Translations under genes and position numbers: made by a program
Shown here: in pieces, positions 1-10,024 of the stretch
Layout: each line of letters starts with the position of its first letter
How positions within the stretch are numbered: position 1 is the first letter of the stretch
Notes under the pieces: generated by a model
What the model was told of the DNA's origin: nothing
Database searches by the model: none
What the model saw: only the letters and a program-made list of their open reading frames with translations
NCBI RefSeq assembly: GCF_000421845.1
Contig: NZ_ATXU01000002.1
Span: forward strand, 351,190 to 415,189
Direction: 5' to 3'
DNA length: 64,000 bases
DNA from: Leucobacter chironomi DSM 19883
GTDB taxonomy: Bacteria > Actinomycetota > Actinomycetes > Actinomycetales > Microbacteriaceae

Positions 1-1383
1 CCCGAGGAGCTCCCGCAGCGTCGCCTCGTCGCGGGGCGCGGCGATCCGGATGCCCGGCACGATCTGCAGGGTCGCGAGATCCCAGACGCCGTTGTGGCTG
101 GCGCCGTCGGGGCCGGTGATGCCCGCGCGATCCAGCACGAAGGTGACGCCCGCACGGTGCAGGGCGACGTCCATGAGCAGCTGGTCGAAAGCGCGGTTCA
201 TGAAGGTCGCGTAGATCGCGACGACCGGGTGAAGCCCGCCGTATGCGAGCCCCGCGGCGCTCGTGACCGCGTGCTGCTCGGCGATGCCGACGTCGTACAC
301 GCGCGCCGGGTGCCGCTCGGCGAGCAGGTCGAGGCCGGTGGGCGCGAGCATCGCCGCGGTGATCGCGACGACGCGGTCATCGCGCTCGGCGAGCTCCACG
401 ATGCGCTCGCGGAACACCGACGTCCAGCTCGCCCCCGAGGAGGCCTGCACGGGCACACCGCTGTCGGGGTCGATCTTGCCGACGGAGTGGAACTGGTCGG
501 CCTCGTCGTTCTCGGCAGGCGCGTAGCCGCGCCCCTTCTCGGTGATGACGTGCACGAGCGTGGGGCGGCCGTAGTCCTTCGCCTGCCGCAGCCCCTGCTC
601 GACGGCTTCCAGGTCGTGCCCGTCGATGGGGCCCACGTACTTGATGTCGAGGTTCGAGTAGAGATCCTGGTTGCCGGAGGCGCGGCTCGCGATGCCGCGC
701 ATCGCCCCGCGGGTCGCGCGGTACACGGTGCGGCCGGGGGCGCCGAAGGCGGAGAAGAACCGCTCGCTGCCCTCTTGCAGGTCGCGATAGCTCGACGAGG
801 TGCGCACCCCGTTGAGGAAGCGCGCCATGCCGCCGATGGTGGGGGCGTAAGAGCGCCCGTTGTCGTTGACGACGATCACGAGATTGCGGTCGTTGTCGTC
901 GGTGACATTATTGAGGGCCTCCCAGGTCATGCCGCCGGTGAGCGCGCCGTCGCCGACTACGGCCACCACGTGGCGGTCGTGCTGGGAGCGCCGCGCGAAC
1001 GCCCGGGAGATGCCGTCGGCCCAGCTCAGCGAGCTGGAGGCGTGGGAGCTCTCGACGATGTCGTGCTCGCTCTCGGCGCGCTGCGGGTAGCCGGCGAGCC
1101 CGCCGCGCTGACGCAGCCGGGAGAAGTCCCTGCGGCCGGTGAGCAGCTTGTGCACGTAGCTCTGGTGGCCGGTGTCGAAGACGATCGGATCGCGGGGCGA
1201 GTCGAAAACCCTGTGGATCGCGATGGTGAGCTCGACCACACCCAGGTTCGGGCCGAGGTGCCCGCCGGTCTTCGCGACCTCGGCGATGAGGAACTCCCGG
1301 ATCTCCGCCGCGAGCTTGCGGCACTCCTCAGGGGTGAGCGCATCGAGGTCGCGGGGCGTTTCGATTCGATCCAGGATCGCCAC
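1..1383 (-). CDS. dxs: 1-deoxy-D-xylulose-5-phosphate synthase, N-terminal 461 residues (3' end outside window)
   Basis: First step of the MEP isoprenoid pathway: thiamine-diphosphate-dependent condensation of pyruvate and glyceraldehyde-3-phosphate. The reading frame begins GTG ([13 protein letters not shown]) six bases after a good GGAGG and stays open to base 1. The thiamine/Mg binding motif GDGALTGGM lies near residues 144-152, and the [14 protein letters not shown] and [15 protein letters not shown] segments are typical. Family members are about 630-640 residues, so roughly the last quarter is outside. It is transcribed away from acnA, with a hairpin between them. The long open frames on the opposite strand here are high-GC shadows. 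Confidence 0.96.
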   Translation of the reverse strand, partial: MAILDRIETPRDLDALTPEECRKLAAEIREFLIAEVAKTGGHLGPNLGVVELTIAIHRVFDSPRDPIVFDTGHQSYVHKLLTGRRDFSRLRQRGGLAGYPQRAESEHDIVESSHASSSLSWADGISRAFARRSQHDRHVVAVVGDGALTGGMTWEALNNVTDDNDRNLVIVVNDNGRSYAPTIGGMARFLNGVRTSSSYRDLQEGSERFFSAFGAPGRTVYRATRGAMRGIASRASGNQDLYSNLDIKYVGPIDGHDLEAVEQGLRQAKDYGRPTLVHVITEKGRGYAPAENDEADQFHSVGKIDPDSGVPVQASSGASWTSVFRERIVELAERDDRVVAITAAMLAPTGLDLLAERHPARVYDVGIAEQHAVTSAAGLAYGGLHPVVAIYATFMNRAFDQLLMDVALHRAGVTFVLDRAGITGPDGASHNGVWDLATLQIVPGIRIAAPRDEATLRELLG

Positions 1384-1455
1384 TCGCCACCTCCGCAGTC
1401 GGTTCCGGCGGAATGCGCCGGGCATCCCCTCAGTCTACCGCGCCCCACCATGACG

Positions 1456-1505
1456 GAAGCCCGCCCCGCCCCTGCGAGCCGAGGGCTCGGGGCGGTGCGG
1501 GCTTC
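1456..1505. terminator. Terminator hairpin between acnA and dxs
   Basis: GAAGCCCGC at 1456-1464 pairs with GCGGGCTTC at 1497-1505, and the inner GC-rich blocks extend the stem with one mismatch. It lies about 60 bases beyond the acnA stop on the acnA transcript and upstream of dxs. There is no strong U tract, as is common for actinobacterial terminators. Confidence 0.6.
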
Positions 1506-1568
1506 TGTGCGGTGCTGGCTCAGCCGGCCGAGCGAAGCTCGGACGGTATCAGCTCAGCCGGTGTCGGC

Positions 1569-4256
<2,688 letters not shown>

Positions 4257-4315
4257 TGCAGTTCCTCCACTCATGTCCCGAGGCGCCGCATCCGGCGCCC
4301 TGCCCGCAGGCAAGA

Positions 4316-4333
4316 TATCTCGATGTCGAGATA
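4316..4333. promoter_or_regulatory. Perfect 18-bp palindrome upstream of acnA
   Basis: TATCTCGA, a two-base TG spacer, then TCGAGATA: eight-base arms without mismatch, 60 bp before the acnA start codon. The AT-rich edges stand out in a GC-rich background. The form fits an operator for a dimeric repressor of MarR or TetR type. I do not assign a named regulator. Confidence 0.6.
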
Positions 4334-4410
4334 ATTCTACACCCACTGCGGGCGCGCTCCGATCACTCTACCGGAGCCGCCTCCCCTGCTTTCGCAACGG
4401 TTTCGGACGC

Positions 4411-5187
4411 CTAATCATCAGATGATGCCGGTGCGCTCGGCGACTCGCCCAGCGACGCCGACACCCGGCTCAGCACGAGCCAGGTCATGATCGCCGCGAG
4501 CGCGAACAGCGGCACGCCCATGAGCAGTCGGGCGAGTCCCAGAGCGTCCACCGCCGCCGCGTCCCCGCCCTGCGCGGCGAAGTAGAGCGGCAGCTGCACG
4601 GCGAGACGCGCGCCGAAGGCCGCGATCCAGAACACCGTGCAGAGGCTCGCGGCGCGCCGCAGCACGGGGATCCGCCGCCACTGGGTGAGCGAGCCGCGGA
4701 GGAAGCCGAGCAGCAGGCCGATGAGCGGCCAGCCCACGAGCAGTGAGACCGTGTGCGCCACGATCCACGCCGCGTTGATCCAGAACCCGGGAAGGTAGTA
4801 GTCCTCGCCGCGGCCGGTGAACATCGTGACCCCCACGCAGACGAGCACGCCGATGAACCCCGACAGCGCCGCCTGCACCGGCTCCCGCCGGATGAGCCGC
4901 CAGCCGAAGGCGAGCAGTGCGAGCGCCAGCGGCGCGATCGCCGACACGCGAGCGTCGCGAGTGGCGACGTACACCCCGAGGTAGAGGGTGGCCGGCACCA
5001 GGGTCTCCGCGATCCCGCGCCAACCGCCGATCGCGTCGAGCACGCCCCGAGCGGACACGCCCTCGCCGTGCAGACCGGCCTCGACGACACCCCCCAGGCC
5101 CCCGCGGGCACCCGGAGCGCGCCCCTCGGGCCCGGGCGCCGAATCGACTCCGTCGTCGTCAGGCGCGCCTGCGGGCCGGGCGCTCAC
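4411..5187 (-). CDS. DUF3159 family membrane protein
   Basis: Uncharacterised actinobacterial integral membrane protein of 258 residues. After a polar N-terminus, hydrophobic segments run from LAIGGW/ETLVPATLYLGVYVA through the C-terminal LLMGVPLFALAAIMTWLVL, giving about six membrane spans. GTG at 5187 is chosen because it overlaps the stop of the upstream DUF3710 gene by four bases (GTGA), a classic translationally coupled pair. Upstream in-frame starts would run deep into that gene. The DUF3159-DUF3710-dut order is conserved in Actinomycetota, but no function is established. Confidence 0.85.
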   Translation of the reverse strand: MSARPAGAPDDDGVDSAPGPEGRAPGARGGLGGVVEAGLHGEGVSARGVLDAIGGWRGIAETLVPATLYLGVYVATRDARVSAIAPLALALLAFGWRLIRREPVQAALSGFIGVLVCVGVTMFTGRGEDYYLPGFWINAAWIVAHTVSLLVGWPLIGLLLGFLRGSLTQWRRIPVLRRAASLCTVFWIAAFGARLAVQLPLYFAAQGGDAAAVDALGLARLLMGVPLFALAAIMTWLVLSRVSASLGESPSAPASSDD

Positions 5188-5849
5188 GCCTGCTGAGTCC
5201 CGCCGGCAGCGGGGCCCTGGCGCTGTGCCTGCACCCCTGCGGGCACGCGCAACGGCAGCAGCTCGCTCGGCGGCATCGGCTGCTCGCCGCGCACGACGAC
5301 CAGCTCGCGGAACAGATCGATCACACGCTCGCGGGTCGCCACGTCGACGGCGGCCTTGCCCATGATGACGCCGCGCAGCATCCAGCGCGGGCCGTCCACG
5401 GCGATGAAGCGCGCAATGCGCGTACCGCCGCCCTGCTCGGCGGGAACGGCGGTCTGGGCGACGAGCTCGGCGCCGAGCGGGCCCTCCTCCTCGACGAGCG
5501 CAGCACCCTGGCCGGCCATCTGCTGCGCCAACTCGGCGCGCACACCGTGCCACAGCCCCGTGGTCTTCGGGGCCGCGAACGCCTGCACCTGCAGCAGCGA
5601 CTCGGCGTAGTCGAGCGACACCGCCACCACGCGGTTCGCGCGCTCGTCGACCTCGAGACGCAGTTGCAGACCCTCGCGCGGCGCCACCTTGATGCCGCCC
5701 AGGTCCACGTACGGACGCATCGCGGGCACCTCGCTCGCGTCGAAGGGGCCGGCCTCGGCCCGATCCTCCGGCGCCGACTTCGCATCATCGATCTGCGGAG
5801 CCTGCGGCTCCCTCAGCTCGACCTCATCGGCCTGTCGTTCTTCGCTCAT
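5184..5849 (-). CDS. DUF3710 family protein
   Basis: Soluble protein of 221 residues. A charged N-terminal 40 residues is followed by the family core, RPYVDLGGIKVAPREGLQLRLEV, a LQVQAFAAPKTTGLW segment and a GGGTRIARFIAVDGPRWMLRG segment. These are characteristic of the actinobacterial DUF3710 family encoded between dut and DUF3159. Function unknown. It is coupled by a 4-base overlap to the downstream membrane protein, which suggests the two products act together. Confidence 0.87.
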   Translation of the reverse strand: MSEERQADEVELREPQAPQIDDAKSAPEDRAEAGPFDASEVPAMRPYVDLGGIKVAPREGLQLRLEVDERANRVVAVSLDYAESLLQVQAFAAPKTTGLWHGVRAELAQQMAGQGAALVEEEGPLGAELVAQTAVPAEQGGGTRIARFIAVDGPRWMLRGVIMGKAAVDVATRERVIDLFRELVVVRGEQPMPPSELLPLRVPAGVQAQRQGPAAGGTQQA

Positions 5850-5914
5850 CCTCGGAACACTCCTTGTTCGCGCCCGGCCTGCCGGGCTCTTCGTCTGATT
5901 GTGCGGGTGCGGGC

Positions 5915-6352
5915 TCAGCCCCGCACTCCCGTCGACCCGAAACCCGACTCGCCGCGCACGCTCTCGGTCAGCTGCGCCACGGGCACGAAGACCGCGCGAG
6001 ACACCGGCGTCACGATCAGCTGCGCGATCCGGTCGCCGGCCTCCACCCGGAACGGCTCGGACCGATCCGTGTTGAGCAGGGTCACCTTGATCTCGCCGCG
6101 ATACCCCGCATCGACGGTGCCGGGCGAGTTCACGACCGTGATGCCGTGCTTCGCGGCGAGTCCGCTGCGGGGCACTACGAAGGCCGCATACCCCTCGGGC
6201 AGTGCGATGGCCACGCCCGTGCCGATCAGCGCGCGCTCCCCCGGCTGCAGCACGACCGGCTCGGAGGCGAACAGGTCGGCCCCGGCGTCGTCGGCGTGCG
6301 CGTACCGCGGGGGGATCTCGGCTCGGATGGGAATCTCTACGACATCGGTCAC
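5915..6352 (-). CDS. dut: Deoxyuridine 5'-triphosphate nucleotidohydrolase
   Basis: Trimeric dUTPase of 145 residues, hydrolysing dUTP to dUMP and pyrophosphate. This keeps uracil out of DNA and supplies dUMP for thymidylate synthesis. The conserved motifs appear in order: DAGADLFA, the PRSGLAAKHG segment, GTVDAGYRGEIKV (catalytic Asp and uracil pocket), GDRIAQLI, and the C-terminal arm RGESGFGSTG that closes over the substrate. Length is standard. It heads the dut-DUF3710-DUF3159 group, 65 bases before DUF3710. Confidence 0.97.
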   Translation of the reverse strand: MTDVVEIPIRAEIPPRYAHADDAGADLFASEPVVLQPGERALIGTGVAIALPEGYAAFVVPRSGLAAKHGITVVNSPGTVDAGYRGEIKVTLLNTDRSEPFRVEAGDRIAQLIVTPVSRAVFVPVAQLTESVRGESGFGSTGVRG

Positions 6353-6440
6353 CCGGACAGGCTACCGGATCGGACCGGGAACACCGTGAGCCCCGGAGGC
6401 CCCCGCGACGGCACTCGGCGTCCTCGCCGCTCGACGCGGG

Positions 6441-6446
6441 GATAAT
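6441..6446 (+). promoter_or_regulatory. -10 box for a leaderless DUF3093 transcript
   Basis: GATAAT ends six bases before the ATG at 6453, which places the transcription start on or next to the start codon. There is no Shine-Dalgarno sequence. Confidence 0.6.
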
Positions 6447-6452
6447 GGGGGT

Positions 6453-6923
6453 ATGACGAGTCGATCAGCCGTAGAACCCACCGCCCGCGTCTACCGGGAG
6501 CGGCTCCTCCCGGGGATCGGCCTCTACATCGCACTGCTGCTGCTCGTGCCCGCCGTCGCGCTGGTGCTCACGCCCATCGACTCGTCGCTGGCTCTGCCCG
6601 TGGGCATCGCGGCCTACCTCATCGTCGCCGTCGCCATCACCCTCATGTGCCCCGTCGTCACCGTGCAGGGGCAGCGCCTGGCGGCCGGCCGGGCCGAGAT
6701 CCCCGTGCAGCAGCTCGGGCGCGTCGAACTGCTCGGCTCGGAGGGCATGCGCGCAGCCATCGGCCCCGGCGTCGACGCTCGCAGCTACCTCGTGGTGCGG
6801 GGGTGGATCCACCGCGGCGTGCGCATCGAGAACGTCGACCCGGCGGATCCGGCGCCGTTCTGGATCATCACGACGCGGCACCCGCAGAAGCTCGCCGAGG
6901 CCATCCAGGCCGCGAAGGCCTGA
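6453..6923 (+). CDS. DUF3093 family membrane protein
   Basis: Actinobacterial protein of 156 residues and unknown function. Two adjacent transmembrane helices (about residues 21-41 and 48-68) precede a cytosolic domain containing SYLVVRGWIHRGVRIENVDPADPAPFWIITTRHP, as split into its RGWI, DPADP and WIITTR signatures. It is transcribed divergently from dut with 100 bp between them, and its start appears to be leaderless. DUF3093 next to dut and DUF4193 is a usual actinobacterial arrangement. Confidence 0.87.
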   Translation: MTSRSAVEPTARVYRERLLPGIGLYIALLLLVPAVALVLTPIDSSLALPVGIAAYLIVAVAITLMCPVVTVQGQRLAAGRAEIPVQQLGRVELLGSEGMRAAIGPGVDARSYLVVRGWIHRGVRIENVDPADPAPFWIITTRHPQKLAEAIQAAKA

Positions 6924-6937
6924 GCCGCCGCGGGCTC

Positions 6938-6965
6938 GATGCGGAGCGCTGGCGCTCATCGCATC
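6938..6965. terminator. Hairpin after DUF3093
   Basis: GATGCG then GAGCGC, a TG loop, GCGCTC, a two-base bulge and CGCATC form a compact stem 15 bases after the DUF3093 stop. A second stem (GAGCGGTTC at 6971-6979 with GAACCGCTC at 6998-7006) follows immediately. The pair may serve both convergent genes. Confidence 0.55.
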
Positions 6966-7009
6966 GAGCAGAGCGGTTCAGTTCAGTTCAGCGAGCCGAA
7001 CCGCTCAGT

Positions 7010-7083
7010 CCGCGCACTCCCCGGTGCAGTGGCCCCGGCTCGGAGTGCGCGGAATCGCCGACAGAACTCAGCCCGCGCACTCC
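7010..7083. repeat. Three copies of an 11-mer in alternating orientation
   Basis: CCGCGCACTCC occurs at 7010-7020 and 7073-7083, and its exact reverse complement at 7042-7052. Two mutually exclusive hairpins are therefore possible. The last copy overlaps the end of the DUF4193 coding sequence. Confidence 0.6.
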
Positions 7084-7358
7084 GCGCAGACGGGCCCGAG
7101 ATCGGTCTCCTCGGCCATCTGCGAGCGGTGGCGCACCAGGAAGCAGCTCACGCAGGTGAATTCGTCGTCCTGCTGCGGCAGCACGACCACGTCGAGCTCG
7201 ACGTCGGACAGGTCCGAGCCGCCGATGTTGAAGCTCGGGTTGTCGGCATCCTCCGAGTCGATGCCGGAGGCGCCCTTCGCGGGTCCGCGTTCCTTCAGAG
7301 CCTCGATCGACTCGGCTTCTTCCTCGGACTTGCGCGGGGCGTCGTAATCGGTGGCCAT
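7068..7358 (-). CDS. DUF4193 family zinc-ribbon-like protein
   Basis: Small acidic actinobacterial protein of 96 residues. The N-terminus MATDYDAPRKSEEEAES is typical of the family, and a C-terminal four-cysteine ribbon is formed by FTCVSCFLV and PVCAECAG (two CxxC pairs). ATG at 7358 has AGGAGA seven bases upstream; longer in-frame starts lack this. Function is not known. In mycobacteria the orthologue lies in the same dut/sigma-factor neighbourhood. Confidence 0.88.
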   Translation of the reverse strand: MATDYDAPRKSEEEAESIEALKERGPAKGASGIDSEDADNPSFNIGGSDLSDVELDVVVLPQQDDEFTCVSCFLVRHRSQMAEETDLGPVCAECAG

Positions 7359-7582
7359 TCTCTCCTGCATTCCCGTGCCGCGGGAGCGGCACCTCATCGT
7401 TCGAGCGGCCATAGTCTGCCCTACGATCCCGGTCCGGCGCAAACTCTTCGGCTCGGAGTTCTCTGTACGCGAAGTCGGGTGGGGAGTCGAGGCGCAGCAT
7501 TCTTGGGCACGCGCCGCGTCAATACCCCGGGGAACGACGGTTCTGTGGCAGCCTGGGTCGCGACTCACGAAGGGATGCGCCG

Positions 7583-8773
7583 ATGGACGAATTGCGCCTT
7601 GTGCGACGCGAAGAGCGCTCGCTGATCGTTGCCAACGACGCCGGCGAGGAGTTCCGGCTCGTCGTCGACGACGCCGTGCTCAGCGAGATGCGCCATCTGG
7701 GCCGCCGGGAGCGCGACACCTCCCGCGTGCGACCCCGGGAGATCCAGGCCCTCATCCGGGCTGGGAAGACCCGCTCACAGGTCGCGCAGCTGACCGGTCT
7801 CGACGAGGCCGACATCGAGCGCTACGAGGAGCCGGTCATCGCCGAGCGCAACTATGTGCTCGAGCGCGCCCACGCGGTGCCCGTGCGCACGGGCTCGGAC
7901 GACGACGGCGATCAGCGCTTCGGCGCGGTCATCGCCGAGCGCCTCATCGGTCTCGGCTGCGACACCAGCGAGTGGTCGTCGTGGCGCGACCCGGAGACGG
8001 GGTGGATGGTGGCCCTCGAGTTCATCTCCCACGACGTCGCCCACCGCGCGGTCTGGACTTTCGAGCACCGCAAGGGCCTGCTCTCCCCCGTCAACCCCGA
8101 CGCCGTGAACCTGTCGAAGCAGGGCGACGTGGGCGACCGGCTCATCCCGAAGCTGCGGGCCGTCGACGCCACCGAGGCCTCGCCCCGATTCGACTCCGGC
8201 GCGTTCCACGAGTCGTCCGAGGCGGACCCGGCTGCGGACGGCGGCGGTGATCCGTCCGGCGACGCCGCAGATCCGGCGCCCACATCGGAGCTCACCGCGC
8301 CGCTTTCGGACGCGAACGCCGAGTACCAGCGCCGCCGCGAGATCGATCAGCGGGCCATCAAGTCGGAGACCGCGGACTCGGATCTCAGCCAGACCGCCGA
8401 TCTGCTCGACGCCCTGCGCAAGCGCCGGGGAGAGCGGGATCGCAGCCGCAGCGCCGCAGAGGCCCCCCTCGAACTGCCGGCCCCGGTGCAGCCCGCCGCG
8501 CAGCCGGTCCCCCCGGCCCCGCCCGCGGACCCCGACCCTGCCCCGGCTCCCCCGCGCAGCATCTGGGGCGCCGTCGCCGGTGCGGCCAGCGCTCCCGAGC
8601 GCACGGTCGCGCAGGACGAGCCCACCCGTAAGGACGAGCCCGCCCGCAAGGCCGACTCGAGCCGGAAGGGCGAGTCGTCCGAGGGCGAGCGCGGCGGTCG
8701 CAAGGGGCGCGCTTCGATCCCGAGCTGGGACGACATCCTGTTCGGCACCCGCAGCGACGAAGATCCCGCTTAG
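7583..8773 (+). CDS. sepH: Septation protein SepH (DUF3071)
   Basis: Cytosolic cell-division regulator known from Streptomyces and mycobacteria, where it binds FtsZ and promotes filament assembly. The protein has 396 residues. The N-terminal DUF3071 domain (MDELRLVRREERSLIV) contains a helix-turn-helix (IRAGKTRSQVAQLTGLDEAD) and a YEEPVIAERNYVLERA segment. A long, Pro/Ala-rich, charged, disordered C-terminal half ends in IPSWDDILFGTRSDED. The conserved C-terminal region is the FtsZ-contact region in Streptomyces. Its stop codon overlaps the stop of the convergent phosphodiesterase gene. Confidence 0.9.
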   Translation: MDELRLVRREERSLIVANDAGEEFRLVVDDAVLSEMRHLGRRERDTSRVRPREIQALIRAGKTRSQVAQLTGLDEADIERYEEPVIAERNYVLERAHAVPVRTGSDDDGDQRFGAVIAERLIGLGCDTSEWSSWRDPETGWMVALEFISHDVAHRAVWTFEHRKGLLSPVNPDAVNLSKQGDVGDRLIPKLRAVDATEASPRFDSGAFHESSEADPAADGGGDPSGDAADPAPTSELTAPLSDANAEYQRRREIDQRAIKSETADSDLSQTADLLDALRKRRGERDRSRSAAEAPLELPAPVQPAAQPVPPAPPADPDPAPAPPRSIWGAVAGAASAPERTVAQDEPTRKDEPARKADSSRKGESSEGERGGRKGRASIPSWDDILFGTRSDEDPA

Positions 8774-10011
8774 GGTTCGCGCGACGCTCCCTCGGCGGCG
8801 CACAGCGCAGCCGGCTCCGCTGCGGCCACGGCCGATGCGAAGCCGCTGCCAGCGAGCGCACCCGCCAGCGCGAGCGGCACGCCCCGCTCGTCCTCGCTGA
8901 ACGAGCCGTGCTGCCCTACCATCTCGAGCGAGCGCGGATCGTCGGCGGAGCTGTAGTAGGCCACCTGCTTGCGCGCGGCGATCACCACGTCGCCGATCCG
9001 CTGCGCGACCTCGGGCACCACCGGGCCGAAGCAGCCGGAAGCGACCGCTTCATCGCGCGTCGCGATCCAGGCCCGCGACCCCTCGGCCTCGGCCCAGCTG
9101 CGCGCCACGGCTTCCGCATCCGCCCCGTCGCGCAGGAACAGCGAGCGGAACCGGGGCTCTCCCCCGACCTCGGCCACCTCGGCGAACAGCTCCGCATGGG
9201 CGTCGAGCATCACCTGCTGGTGCGGGCCGACATCGACGATGCCGTGATCGGCGGTGACGACCACCCCCACGTCGCCGGGTAGCGTGCGCAGGAACGCATC
9301 GAGCTCGCCGTCGACGCGTTCGAGCCACCGCACCCAAGCGTCGCTCTGCCAGCCGTGCTCGTGCGCCGCCTTGTCGAGCTCGTCGACGTAGAGGTAGGCG
9401 ACGATCGGGTCGCCGCCGCGCAGCAGCTGCGACGCGACGGCGAAGCGATCCTCGATCCGCTGCCCCGGCAGGTATTCAGCACCGGTGAGGATCGCTTCCG
9501 TCAGGCCGCCCGTGGCGTGCGCGGGCCGCCCGATCGCGACCGGCCGCGCCCCGATGGCGCGGGCGATGCCGAACAGCGGCGTCGCCCGCTGCCAGGCAGC
9601 CCGATCCTCGATGCCCTGCCAGTCCTTGAGCGTCGTGACGAGACCGAGCTCGGGGTGGCGGATCCGGTAGCCGATGAGGCCGTGCGCGCCGGGCAGGCGA
9701 CCGGTGGTGAGCGTCGTGAGCGCGGCCCCCGTCGTCGAGGGGGCGACCGTCTCGATGCGCCGCTTCGGCAGCCGGGCGAGCGCCGGGGCGTGCCCCTTGC
9801 GCGCCTGCAGGTTCGCGTGGCCGAGGCCGTCGATGACGATCATCACGAAGGAGCGGATCGCGGGCAGCCGAGCGGCATCGGGGATGGGCACGCCCGGGGC
9901 AGTTTCGAGCGCCGCCCGCGGGTCGATGCCGAGCCCCAGGGCGACCGCGGAGATACCGCTTGGCAGAATCGCGGCCAGCCTCGCACCGTTGTCGGCGGTC
10001 GTCGGTAGCAT
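8770..10011 (-). CDS. Alkaline phosphatase-superfamily phosphodiesterase / nucleotide pyrophosphatase
   Basis: Type I phosphodiesterase/nucleotide pyrophosphatase fold, 413 residues. The metal site and nucleophile region are visible as VMIVIDGLGHANL and APSTTGAALTTLTTG (the Thr in STTG is the expected nucleophile), with VVVTADHGIVD supplying the Asp-His ligands. No signal peptide, so cytosolic. The substrate is not predictable. ATG at 10011 is preferred: CATAAT ends seven bases upstream, suggesting a leaderless start, whereas the ATG at 10020 has no ribosome site. Divergent from parC with almost no spacer. Confidence 0.82.
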   Translation of the reverse strand: MLPTTADNGARLAAILPSGISAVALGLGIDPRAALETAPGVPIPDAARLPAIRSFVMIVIDGLGHANLQARKGHAPALARLPKRRIETVAPSTTGAALTTLTTGRLPGAHGLIGYRIRHPELGLVTTLKDWQGIEDRAAWQRATPLFGIARAIGARPVAIGRPAHATGGLTEAILTGAEYLPGQRIEDRFAVASQLLRGGDPIVAYLYVDELDKAAHEHGWQSDAWVRWLERVDGELDAFLRTLPGDVGVVVTADHGIVDVGPHQQVMLDAHAELFAEVAEVGGEPRFRSLFLRDGADAEAVARSWAEAEGSRAWIATRDEAVASGCFGPVVPEVAQRIGDVVIAARKQVAYYSSADDPRSLEMVGQHGSFSEDERGVPLALAGALAGSGFASAVAAAEPAALCAAEGASREP

Positions 10012-10024
10012 GATCTCCATTATG
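10006..10024. promoter_or_regulatory. Interlocked divergent -10 boxes of the phosphodiesterase gene and parC
   Basis: On the minus strand CATAAT (10024-10019) lies seven bases before the phosphodiesterase ATG. On the plus strand TAGCAT (10006-10011) lies ten bases before the parC ATG. Each -10 overlaps the start codon of the opposite gene. Neither start has a Shine-Dalgarno sequence. Confidence 0.5.
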
